64,000 nucleotides of DNA from Brevundimonas sp. UBA7664 (GTDB lineage Bacteria > Pseudomonadota > Alphaproteobacteria > Caulobacterales > Caulobacteraceae), in contig NZ_DLHQ01000018.1 of the NCBI RefSeq assembly GCF_002483305.1, positions 9,140-73,139 of the forward strand, written 5' to 3'. Positions 41,697-49,074 of this stretch are shown one piece after another (positions within the stretch are counted from its first letter, which is position 1; each line of letters opens with the position of its first letter). The notes under the pieces are model-generated. The model was given only the letters and a program-made list of their open reading frames with translations, was not told the origin of the DNA and did not search any database. Made by a program: the position numbers and the translations under genes.

Positions 41697-42490
41697 TCCG
41701 TGGCGCGCTCGATGCCCGATCGCAGCCTGAAGCTCAGAACGATGGCGCCGATCAGCACCGCCACGGCGGCGGCCAGGGCGACATAGGCCAGCATGGGATT
41801 GCGTTCCTGCTCGGCCACGAAGGCGCCCAGCAGGCCCCAGGCGATGGGCAGGCCGTAGGCCAGGGTGCGCAGGCGCTGGGTCACGGCCAGCGCCACCACG
41901 GTCACGACGAGGATGGCCAGGATCGCCCAGCCGGTCGGCGAGAGCATGCCGGGCAGGGCGTCATTGCCGGTCGCCACGGTGATCAGGTTCAACGGCGCCG
42001 CCACCGTCAGCCAGCCGGCGAGCATCGCCAACGGCCAGACCGTCATCCACCGGTCGCGGTCGGCGCGCGGCAGGGCGCGGATGGCTCCCGCGTTGGCCAG
42101 CAGGGGAACCAGCACCGCCGCCAGCGAGGCGAAGATCAGGATGACCGTCGCCGCCTCCCAGTCGAAGGCCGCCGCCGCCACCCACCAGCCGATGCCGAGC
42201 AGGGCGGCGACCGAAGGCCAGCCGAGCCGATGGAGCAGCAGGCTCTCGCCGGTTTGCGGCAGCGCCTGTCGCACGGCGTACACGAGCAGCCAGAGATAGA
42301 TCACGCCCCAGATGGCGAAGGCGTATCCCGCGACCTTCAGGGTCGCGTCGCCGTCCGCCGAGAACTCGGCGGGGGACTGGCCCCATCCGAGCAGGACCTG
42401 GGTCTGGCCGATCACCACGGCGAATATGACCGCCGCCAGCACGATCAGGCGCCGGGTCATCTGGGCGGAAGTGGGTCGGACGATGGACAT
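41693..42490 (-). CDS. Multipass membrane protein, TspO-like
   Basis: Encodes 265 residues with about seven to eight hydrophobic segments. The region YAFAIWGVIYLWLLVYAVRQALP (around residues 55-77) recalls the WxxxYxxxG-type tryptophan-rich start of TspO/MBR proteins, but the protein is longer than TspO (about 160). Other Trp-rich pieces are GIGWWVAAAAFDWE and RWMTVWPLAMLAGW. It may belong to the long tryptophan-rich sensory/TspO-related group. Its ligand is unknown. It is inserted between purQ and purL on the same strand. Confidence 0.65.
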   Translation of the reverse strand: MSIVRPTSAQMTRRLIVLAAVIFAVVIGQTQVLLGWGQSPAEFSADGDATLKVAGYAFAIWGVIYLWLLVYAVRQALPQTGESLLLHRLGWPSVAALLGIGWWVAAAAFDWEAATVILIFASLAAVLVPLLANAGAIRALPRADRDRWMTVWPLAMLAGWLTVAAPLNLITVATGNDALPGMLSPTGWAILAILVVTVVALAVTQRLRTLAYGLPIAWGLLGAFVAEQERNPMLAYVALAAAVAVLIGAIVLSFRLRSGIERATD

Positions 42491-42599
42491 GGCGGCTCCA
42501 ATGGCGATGGCCAGACTACGCGTGCGGACGGTGAAGGTTCATTCCCGGGAACCGACACCGGACGGGGTTGGTTGATCCACCATATCAGAGAGACACCCC

Positions 42600-42800
42600 A
42601 TGACTGACCCCAATCGCCCGACGCCAGTTGGAAAAGGTGCCGGGTCCGAGCCGCGCGATCCGATCGCTGACCGCACCGGGGAAGCGGCCGGAGTCGAGCG
42701 TTCCGGCGCGGGCGCCGAAGGCGATCCCGATGCGCTCGACCAGTCGGAGGGCCGCGGAGAGGCCGAGGGCGGCCCCCGGAGCCGCGACGGGGCGATCTGA
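42600..42800 (+). CDS. Small disordered protein (66 residues)
   Basis: ATG 42600, preceded by AGAGAGACACCCC. The product begins MTDPNRPTPVGKGAGSEPRD and is rich in Gly, Glu, Asp, Arg and Pro; it has no hydrophobic segment and no motif I know. It resembles the short hydrophilic proteins found in many Caulobacterales genomes, but this is impressionistic. It lies antisense to the run of purine genes, between the TspO-like gene and purQ. Confidence 0.5.
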   Translation: MTDPNRPTPVGKGAGSEPRDPIADRTGEAAGVERSGAGAEGDPDALDQSEGRGEAEGGPRSRDGAI

Positions 42801-42828
42801 CGCCGCCGCCTGACAGGGCCGCCGGATT

Positions 42829-43491
42829 TCAGACGGCGGCGAAGACGCTTCGGAACAGCGTGGCGCCATCCGCCGAGCCGAGCTCTTCCTCGAACGACCG
42901 GTCGGGGTGGGGCATCAGGCCGAGCACGTTTCCCCGCGCGTTCTGAATGCCGGCGATGTCGGCGACCGAGCCGTTGGGATTGTCGACGTAGCGGAACACC
43001 ACCTGACCCTCGCCCTCGATCCGGGCCAGGGTCTCGGCGTCGGCGAAATAGTTTCCGTCGCCATTGCCCTGGGTCATGACGACTTCGCGCTGGCCCTGGT
43101 AGCCGGCGGTGAAGCGGGTCTGGCCGTTGGCGACGCTCAGGGTGATGGGTTTGCAGACGTATTTCAGCCCGGCGTTCCTGAGCAGGGCGCCCGGCAGCAT
43201 CCCGGCCTCGCACAGGATCTGGAAGCCGTTGCAGATGCCGACCACGGCCACGCCGTCGTCGGCGGCCTTCTTCACCGCCTGCATCACCGGCGACTGCGCC
43301 GCCATGGCGCCGCACCGCAGATAGTCGCCATAGGAAAAGCCGCCCGGCAGGACGATCAGGTCCAGGCCCGACGGCAGCTCCGTCTCCTGGTGCCAGACCA
43401 TTTCGACGCGCTCGCCCGTGGAGCGTTCGACGGCGACCTTGCAGTCGCGGTCACAGTTGGAACCGGGGAAGACGATGACGGCTGCGCTCAT
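42829..43491 (-). CDS. purQ: FGAM synthase glutaminase subunit PurQ
   Basis: Class I glutamine amidotransferase that supplies ammonia to PurL. The 220 residues contain VIVFPGSNCDRDC at the N-terminus, VLPGGFSYGDYLRCGAMA, the nucleophile Cys87 in VVGICNGFQILCEAGMLPGAL, and the HPDRSFEEELG site with the catalytic His and Glu. It is on the same strand as purC and purS but separated from purS by three unrelated genes. Confidence 0.97.
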   Translation of the reverse strand: MSAAVIVFPGSNCDRDCKVAVERSTGERVEMVWHQETELPSGLDLIVLPGGFSYGDYLRCGAMAAQSPVMQAVKKAADDGVAVVGICNGFQILCEAGMLPGALLRNAGLKYVCKPITLSVANGQTRFTAGYQGQREVVMTQGNGDGNYFADAETLARIEGEGQVVFRYVDNPNGSVADIAGIQNARGNVLGLMPHPDRSFEEELGSADGATLFRSVFAAV

Positions 43492-43544
43492 GGCGGCGGC
43501 GTGTAGCAGCGTTTGCGGCGGTTGTCAGGGCGTCCACACCGACT

Positions 43545-44048
43545 TCATGAGGGCGGAGGCGGTACCACACCCAGCTGCTGCAGCAGGCCGAGGGCGTCGT
43601 TCTCGTTCCAACCCTCGACGATGCGCCCCTCGGCGACCCGTTCTATGCTCATACCGCTGACGACCACCGTCCGCCCGGTCGGCGGGACGCCGTTCATGGG
43701 CCCCAGATGCGTGCCGCGCATGGTCAGTCTGGCGGCGACCCGATCGCCTTCGGCGATCATGTCCTCGACGGTGAAACGAGCATCGGGGAAGCCGGTCCTG
43801 AAGCCTTGGAACCACCCTGTCCAACCGTCCCGGTCGATGGGAGCAGCGGCGCCGGCGATATGCCCCCGGTATCCGGCGGCCAGAAACTCATCGCGCCGCG
43901 ACAGGTCGCCCGTACTCCAGACCTCCTCGAAGAAACGGCGGATGAGCGCCTTGTTGGCCTCGGGATCGTTGACGACCCAGGCCGTCGCGGGCGATGCGGC
44001 GAGCGCCAGGGTTGAGCCCGAAATCAGGATGGACCGTCGGTCAAACAT
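43545..44048 (-). CDS. SnoaL-like (ester cyclase-type) protein
   Basis: Encodes 167 residues. The N-terminus DRRSILISGSTLALAASPATA looks like a twin-arginine or Sec signal. The mature part is SnoaL/NTF2-like: NKALIRRFFEEVWSTGDLSRRDEFLAAGYRGHIAG, GWFQGFRTGFPDARFTVEDMIAEGDRVAARLTM, and RTVVVSGMSIERVAEGRIVEGW. SnoaL proteins include polyketide cyclases and many uncharacterised relatives; no reaction can be assigned. It lies between purQ and a PEBP gene. Confidence 0.85.
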   Translation of the reverse strand: MFDRRSILISGSTLALAASPATAWVVNDPEANKALIRRFFEEVWSTGDLSRRDEFLAAGYRGHIAGAAAPIDRDGWTGWFQGFRTGFPDARFTVEDMIAEGDRVAARLTMRGTHLGPMNGVPPTGRTVVVSGMSIERVAEGRIVEGWNENDALGLLQQLGVVPPPPS

Positions 44049-44110
44049 CGCATCGCTCCTGTGCTGGGCGGATGTAACGACGATAGTCGCCGCCGGGCAA
44101 TCTTTGCGCC

Positions 44111-44590
44111 TCAGCCCAGGCTTCTGTTCTCGTACACGCCCGTGATCGAGGCCGTGGCCAGGGTATGGAAATGCAGGTTGAAGCCGAACACCGCGCCCGA
44201 GTTCTCCGGCGTCACGTCCAGTCGCTCCGTATCGACCGCGAAGACGGTGAAGATATAGCGGTGCGGTCCGTGTCCCGGCGGCGGCGCCGCGCCGCCGAAG
44301 CCCGGCTCGCCGAAATCGGTGCGTCCCTCGACCGCGCCCGGCGGCAGGCCGCCGGATGAGGCGCCTTCGGCCAGTTCGGTCACGTCGACAGGGATGTTGG
44401 CGACCGTCCAGTGCCAGAAGCCCGAACCCGTCGGCGCATCGGGATCGAAACAGGTGATGGCGAAGCTCTTCGTGCCCGCGGGCGCGCCGGACCAGCTCAG
44501 CTGCGGCGACCGGTTGCCCTTCGCCTGGACCTGGGCGTCAGGAAGGGCCCCGCCGTCGGCGAAACCCGTGGAGATGACGGTGAAGGTCAT
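44111..44590 (-). CDS. PEBP-family (YbhB/YbcL) protein
   Basis: Encodes 159 residues. The fold is marked by NRSPQLSWSGAPAGTKSFAITCFDPDAPTGSGFWHWTVANIP, by GEPGFGGAAPPPGHGPHRYIFTVFAVD and by HFHTLATASITGVYE. These match the bacterial Raf-kinase-inhibitor-like family, which binds small ligands or anions through the DPDAP and HW motifs. Role unknown. It is preceded by GAGGAGCGCTTCA upstream and lies between the small membrane protein gene and the SnoaL-like gene in the purine region. Confidence 0.92.
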   Translation of the reverse strand: MTFTVISTGFADGGALPDAQVQAKGNRSPQLSWSGAPAGTKSFAITCFDPDAPTGSGFWHWTVANIPVDVTELAEGASSGGLPPGAVEGRTDFGEPGFGGAAPPPGHGPHRYIFTVFAVDTERLDVTPENSGAVFGFNLHFHTLATASITGVYENRSLG

Positions 44591-44650
44591 TGAAGCGCTC
44601 CTCGCTGCGGAAGGGATCAGTCCTCTAACGCACGGTAGCGATCCGCGTCT

Positions 44651-44782
44651 CTAGTGCGCCGCCACCTTCGCGGCCGGAGTGAAGGCCGAATCGTCGGTCA
44701 GGCCGCCTGCCAGCGCCGCGGCGAAGATCAGCACGCCGACCAGGACGAAGGCCGCGACCGAGAACTGGATCAGCCGTTTCAT
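44651..44782 (-). CDS. 43-residue membrane protein coupled to purS
   Basis: The ATG lies within the purS stop (ATGA overlap, 44779-44782), a configuration for translational coupling. The product has a short basic start (MKRLIQ), one strong transmembrane helix (FSVAAFVLVGVLIFAAALAG) and a short polar tail DDSAFTPAAKVAAH. It is too small to classify. The coupling to an essential-pathway gene argues that it is real, perhaps a membrane tether or regulator. Confidence 0.65.
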   Translation of the reverse strand: MKRLIQFSVAAFVLVGVLIFAAALAGGLTDDSAFTPAAKVAAH

Positions 44783-45015
44783 GCGACCTCGATGCGGTAG
44801 CTCTCGATCACGGTGTTGGCCAGCAGTTGCTCGCACATCTTCTTCGCCTCGGCGGTGGGATCGTCCACGCCGTCAAGGTCGAACTCGATCAGCTTGCCGA
44901 CCCGGGCGTTGGCAGCCCCGGCCCAGCCCAGACCGTGCAGCGCGCCCTCGACCGCCTTGCCCTGCACGTCCAGCACGCCGGGCTTGAGGAAGACGTGAAC
45001 CTTGACCCTCGCCAT
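44779..45015 (-). CDS. purS: FGAM synthase subunit PurS
   Basis: Small bridging subunit of the PurLQS complex. The 78 residues start MARVKVHVFLKPGVLDVQGKA and include the family EGALHGLGWAGAANARVGKLIEFDL and the C-terminal ANTVIESYRIEVA. The start at 45015 shares one base with the purC stop (TGATG). A longer frame upstream overlaps purC and can be dismissed. Confidence 0.95.
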   Translation of the reverse strand: MARVKVHVFLKPGVLDVQGKAVEGALHGLGWAGAANARVGKLIEFDLDGVDDPTAEAKKMCEQLLANTVIESYRIEVA

Positions 45016-45773
45016 CAGTGCAGTCCCCCCTGAATCACGGTCGGCATGTCCTTCATGATGCCGAGGCGTTTGGCCACCTCGGTATAGCTCTCGATGACAT
45101 TGCCCAGATCGCGGCGGAAGCGGTCCTTGTCCAGCTTCTCGCCCGTGGCGGTGTCCCACAGACGGCAGGAGTCCGGGCTGATCTCGTCGGCCAGCAACAC
45201 GCGCGAGAAGTCGTTCTCCCACACCCGGCCGAACTCGATCTTGAAGTCCACCAGGGTGATGCCGACGGCGCCGAACATGCCCGACAGATAGTCGTTCACC
45301 CGCACCGTCATGGCCAGCATGTCGTCCAGCTCCTGGGTCGTGGCCCAGTTGAAGGCGGTGATGTGCTCTTCGGTGACCATCGGGTCGTTGAGCTCATCCT
45401 TCTTCAGATAGAATTCGATGATCGAGCGGGGCAGGGGCGTGCCCTCGTCGATGCCGAGGCGCTGGCTCATCGAGCCGGCGACGATGTTGCGGCAGACGAC
45501 CTCGAGCGGAATGATCTCGACCTCGCGGATCAGCTGCTCGCGCAGGTTCAGCCGCTTGATGAAGTGGTTGGTCACGCCGATGCCGTTCAGGCGCGACATG
45601 ATGAATTCGCTGATGCGGTTGTTGATGACGCCCTTGCCCTCAAGCTGGGCCTTCTTCTCGCCGTTGAAGGCGGTGGCGTCGTCCTTGAAATACTGGATCA
45701 GGGTGCCGGGCTCGGGCCCTTCGTAGAGGATCTTGGCCTTGCCCTCGTAAATCTTCTTGCGCTTGACGTTCAT
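45015..45773 (-). CDS. purC: SAICAR synthetase
   Basis: ATP-dependent ligation of aspartate to CAIR in purine synthesis. The 252 residues begin NVKRKKIYEGKAKILYEGPEPG and contain FNGEKKAQLEGKGVINNRIS, EIIPLEVVCRNIVAGSMSQRLG and LVDFKIEFGR followed by LADEISPDSCRLWD. I start at ATG 45773 (or 45776, adjacent); an upstream extension to 45950 is unlike the family. The 271-base gap to the divergent DUF1476 gene holds a GCGGCCG/CGGCCGC hairpin around 46004-46023 and probable promoters. Confidence 0.96.
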   Translation of the reverse strand: MNVKRKKIYEGKAKILYEGPEPGTLIQYFKDDATAFNGEKKAQLEGKGVINNRISEFIMSRLNGIGVTNHFIKRLNLREQLIREVEIIPLEVVCRNIVAGSMSQRLGIDEGTPLPRSIIEFYLKKDELNDPMVTEEHITAFNWATTQELDDMLAMTVRVNDYLSGMFGAVGITLVDFKIEFGRVWENDFSRVLLADEISPDSCRLWDTATGEKLDKDRFRRDLGNVIESYTEVAKRLGIMKDMPTVIQGGLH

Positions 45774-46044
45774 CATGTGGGTCCGGGCGGGGCCTCGCCG
45801 GAAACGAAAATCGCGCGGCCAGACGGAGGGTCTGGGCGGCGCAATCCGGAATCGGGCGGGCGGGAAAAAGTCGCGCGCACCCTTAGCGGATGCGGCGCCG
45901 CGACACAAACCGGCGCGGTCGCACGGGCCCGGCGAGACGCGCGGTCGCAACCCGGCGGGTTCCGGTTGCGTTCGGCCATGGGGTGGCTATAGACCACCTC
46001 GACGCGGCCGCGGTTCGGCCGCCTGACGGAGCCTTGCGACGCCC

Positions 46045-46368
46045 ATGACCACCTTCGACGATCGGGAAAAGGGCTTCGAGTCCAAATACGCCCTCGATCA
46101 GGAACAGGAGTTCAAGGCCATCGCCCGGCGCAACAAGCTGCTGGGCCTCTGGGCGGCCGAGAAGATGGGGCTGAACGCCGATCGTGCGGAAGAGTACGGC
46201 CGCGCCATCGTCAAGGCCGACTTCGAACAGCCGGGCGAGGAAGACGTCTACCGCAAGATCGCCCAGGACCTCGAAGGCGCCGGACTGGTCGTCTCCGAGG
46301 GGGAAATCCGCCGCAAGATGGACGAGCTGTCCTCGGTGGCCCGCGAGCAGATCCGAAACGGCGAATAG
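46045..46368 (+). CDS. DUF1476 protein (zeta-type F1-ATPase inhibitor)
   Basis: Encodes 107 residues: TTFDDREKGFESKYALDQEQEFKAIARRNKLLGLWAAEKMG and VSEGEIRRKMDELSSVAREQI. DUF1476 corresponds to the zeta subunit of alphaproteobacterial F1Fo-ATP synthase (first described in Paracoccus), whose N-terminal helix blocks hydrolysis. The N-terminal inhibitory segment is present in full. It is divergent from purC and followed by a strong terminator. Confidence 0.92.
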   Translation: MTTFDDREKGFESKYALDQEQEFKAIARRNKLLGLWAAEKMGLNADRAEEYGRAIVKADFEQPGEEDVYRKIAQDLEGAGLVVSEGEIRRKMDELSSVAREQIRNGE

Positions 46369-46391
46369 TCGAACGCTCTGACCGAACGAAA

Positions 46392-46421
46392 AAGGGCCGC
46401 TCCAGCGATGGAGCGGCCCTT
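46392..46421. terminator. Bidirectional intrinsic terminator
   Basis: AAGGGCCGCTCCA and TGGAGCGGCCCTT form a perfect 13-bp stem with a GCGA loop between the convergent DUF1476 and fasciclin genes. A-rich sequence (GAAAAA) lies on one side and TTGT on the other, so it can work in both directions. Confidence 0.85.
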
Positions 46422-46443
46422 GTCGTATCCGGTTTGAGCCGGG

Positions 46444-47040
46444 TTAGTTGGGCATGGCCACGGTGTCGATGGCGTGGATGATGCCGTTCGAAGCGGCGAC
46501 ATCGGCCTGGACGACGCGCGAGACGCCGCCCTTCTCGTCGGTCAGGGTGACCACGCCGTCGGCGCCGACGCGAGCGGTCAGGGTGCCGCCTTCGACCGTG
46601 GTCAGGGCGGCGCTGCCGCCGCCGGCCTGGATCTGCTGCGTCAGGGTCGCGGCGTCCACCCGACCGGGAACCACGTGATATGTCAGGATCTTGGTCAGGT
46701 CGGCCTTGCCGGCCGGGGCCATCAGGCTGTCACGGGTCGCGGCCGGGACCTTCTCAAAGGCGGCGTTGGTCGGGGCGAAGACCGTGAACGGTCCGGCGCC
46801 GCCGAGCGTGCCGGCCAGGTCCGCGGAGGTCACGGCGCTGACCAGGGTGCTGAAGTCGGGGTTGCTCTGGGCGACCTCGACGACCGTGCCGCTGGCGGCC
46901 GGAGCCGGCGCCATGGCCGAGGTGTCCGTCGCCATCGCGTCGGCCGGGGCGGCCTCTTCGGCGTTGTTGCCGCAGGCGGCGAGGGCGAGCATGGCGGCGA
47001 TCGATACGCCGGCGAGGGTGGCGGTTCTGGTGATCTTCAT
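46444..47040 (-). CDS. Fasciclin-domain lipoprotein
   Basis: Encodes 198 residues. The lipobox is in MLALAACGNN, followed by an Ala/Pro/Met-rich linker (residues 27-50). The fasciclin (FAS1) domain covers about residues 55-198: FSTLVSAVTSADLAGTL, GPFTVFAPTNAAFEKVP, LTYHVVPGRV, and ASNGIIHAIDTVAMP at the end. Such proteins are usually surface or periplasmic adhesion-type proteins. The downstream hairpin at 46392 ends the transcript. Confidence 0.93.
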   Translation of the reverse strand: MKITRTATLAGVSIAAMLALAACGNNAEEAAPADAMATDTSAMAPAPAASGTVVEVAQSNPDFSTLVSAVTSADLAGTLGGAGPFTVFAPTNAAFEKVPAATRDSLMAPAGKADLTKILTYHVVPGRVDAATLTQQIQAGGGSAALTTVEGGTLTARVGADGVVTLTDEKGGVSRVVQADVAASNGIIHAIDTVAMPN

Positions 47041-47157
47041 GGGTCTTCTCTCCTGAGCGACCGCCGTGCCGGCGGTTCGAGGGGGAGGTACTGTTCAGCG
47101 CCGCAAAGGATGCAGGGCCGGCGTGCTTTCGGGCGCGACACGTGACCGCACCCCGGC

Positions 47158-47655
47158 TCAGCGGCAGCGGACAAACGCCCCCAGCATCGCCCAGGCGGCG
47201 GCCTTCTCGGCCAACGGTCGCGTGTAGGCCGGGCTCGAGGAGGGGAGGTCGATCTGGTCGATCCCGGGGCGGGGTGCGAGGGCGCGTCGGCCGAGGCGCG
47301 CAGCCGTCCCGCCGTTGAAGGCGACGGCCTTCAGCGCCGGAAGGCTGTCGACCAGCCGGATCAGGTCCGCGCCCTCGGCGTTGCGGATGGCGCCGTCCAG
47401 GCTGCCTCGCCGTTCAGCGCTGGCGATCACGTCCCACAGGCCGACCCCCGCCGCTTTCAGCGCCGCGAGCCGTTCGGGATAGGGCAGGGGGGCGAGGTCG
47501 ACCGTGATCACCCCGCCGACCAGGCGCCAGAAGCCGTTCTGCGGGTGGCCATAATACTGGCCCGCCTTCAGGGAGGCGTCGCCGGGCAGGCTGCCGAGGA
47601 TCAGCAGCTGCGTGTGCGCGTCGACGACAGGGTCGAAGGCGCGCTTGAGGGGCAC
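47158..47655 (-). CDS. DNA-deoxyinosine-type glycosylase (UDG superfamily)
   Basis: Encodes 165 residues from GTG 47655 (VPLKRAFDPVVDAHTQ); an upstream ATG at 47706 would overlap purB by 47 bases. Motifs fit the hypoxanthine-DNA glycosylase family (TIGR04274): LLILGSLPGDASLKAGQYYGHPQNGFWRLVG, GVGLWDVIASAERRGSLD and LPSSSPAYTRPLAEK. It should remove deaminated adenine (hypoxanthine) from DNA. It begins 4 bases after the purB stop on the same strand, so the two are probably one operon. Confidence 0.85.
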   Translation of the reverse strand: MPLKRAFDPVVDAHTQLLILGSLPGDASLKAGQYYGHPQNGFWRLVGGVITVDLAPLPYPERLAALKAAGVGLWDVIASAERRGSLDGAIRNAEGADLIRLVDSLPALKAVAFNGGTAARLGRRALAPRPGIDQIDLPSSSPAYTRPLAEKAAAWAMLGAFVRCR

Positions 47656-47659
47656 GGCG

Positions 47660-48967
47660 TCAGCTTTGCTCGGGGCCGAACACCCGCGCGAACACGGTGT
47701 CCACATGCTTGGTGTGATAGCCGAGGTCGAACAGCGCCTCGAGCTGTTCCGCCGGCAGAGTGACCCGCGCGTCGGCCTTGAGGAAGTCGAGGAACCGGCC
47801 CTCGCCGCGCCAGACCTTCATGGCGTTCTCCTGCACCGCGGCATAGGCGTCCTCGCGCGACACGCCCGCCTGGGTCAGGGCCAGCATGACCCGCTGCGAA
47901 TGCACCAGCCCGCCCAGCAGGTTGAGGTTCTTCTCCATATTGGCTGGATAGACGTTCAGTCGCTCGACCACGCTCGCGAGCCGGTGCAGGGCGAAGTCGA
48001 GGTGGATGGTGGCGTCCGGCCCGATGCCGCGCTCGACCGAGGAATGGCTGATGTCCCGCTCGTGCCAGAGGGCGACGTTCTCCATCGCCGGGACTACGGC
48101 CGAGCGCACCAGCCGGGCCAGGCCGGTCAGGTTCTCGGTCAGGATCGGGTTGCGCTTGTGCGGCATGGCCGACGAGCCCTTCTGGCCCTTGTCGAAGAAT
48201 TCCTCCGCCTCCAGCACCTCGGTGCGCTGCAGGTGCCGGATCTCGGTCGCCAGACGCTCGATCGAGGAGGCGACGATGCCCAGCGCGGCGAAGAAGGCCG
48301 CGTGCCGGTCGCGCGGGATGACCTGGGTCGAGACCGGCTCGACGGCCAGACCCATCTGCTCGGCGACATAGGCTTCCACAGCCGGATCGACGTTGGCGAA
48401 GGTCCCGACCGCGCCGGAGATGGCGCAGGTGGCGATCTCTTCCTTCGCGGTCAGCAGTCGCCGCCTCGCCCGCTGGAACTCGGCGTGATAGCCGGCCAGC
48501 TTGAGGCCGAAGGTCACCGGCTCGGCGTGGATGCCGTGGCTGCGGCCCACGCACGGGGTCATTTTGTGCTCCTTCGCCCGCGTCTCCAGCGCCGCCAGCA
48601 CCCGGTCGACGCCCTCGATCAGCAGGTCCGACGCCCGCGCCAGCTGCACCGCGAAACAGGTGTCCAGCACGTCCGAGGAGGTCATCCCCTGATGCAGGAA
48701 ACGGGCTTCCTCGCCGACGATCTCGGACACATGGGTCAGGAAGGCGATGACGTCGTGTTTGGTGGTGCGTTCGATCTCGTCGATGCGGTCGGCGTCGAAC
48801 ACCACATCCTTGCCCTTGGCCCAGATCGCCTCGGCGGCGTCGGTCGGAATGACGCCCAGCTGGGCCATCTTCGTGGCGGCGTGGGCCTCGATCTCGAACC
48901 AGATCCTGTATTTGGTCTCTTGCGACCAGATGGCGACGGCGGCGGGGCGGGAATAGCGGCTGATCAT
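47660..48967 (-). CDS. purB: Adenylosuccinate lyase
   Basis: Catalyses two beta-eliminations: SAICAR to AICAR and adenylosuccinate to AMP. The 435 residues have the superfamily signature GSSAMPHKRNP (265-274), the TSSD motif (HQGMTSSDVLDTCFA, 92-106) with catalytic-region His, GRSHGIHAEP (141-150) and RDISHSSVERG. The short PurB type (about 430 residues) is typical of alphaproteobacteria. It is separated from purC by the fasciclin and DUF1476 genes. Confidence 0.97.
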   Translation of the reverse strand: MISRYSRPAAVAIWSQETKYRIWFEIEAHAATKMAQLGVIPTDAAEAIWAKGKDVVFDADRIDEIERTTKHDVIAFLTHVSEIVGEEARFLHQGMTSSDVLDTCFAVQLARASDLLIEGVDRVLAALETRAKEHKMTPCVGRSHGIHAEPVTFGLKLAGYHAEFQRARRRLLTAKEEIATCAISGAVGTFANVDPAVEAYVAEQMGLAVEPVSTQVIPRDRHAAFFAALGIVASSIERLATEIRHLQRTEVLEAEEFFDKGQKGSSAMPHKRNPILTENLTGLARLVRSAVVPAMENVALWHERDISHSSVERGIGPDATIHLDFALHRLASVVERLNVYPANMEKNLNLLGGLVHSQRVMLALTQAGVSREDAYAAVQENAMKVWRGEGRFLDFLKADARVTLPAEQLEALFDLGYHTKHVDTVFARVFGPEQS

Positions 48968-49074
48968 GGGCGCGGGGTGTCGGTCGCAAGCGCGCGCGAG
49001 TCAACTGGCGGCTTGTCCCGACGGCCGATTCCGGGTCTGGTCCGCCCCATCCCATGCTCCAACGGAGGTCTCCC

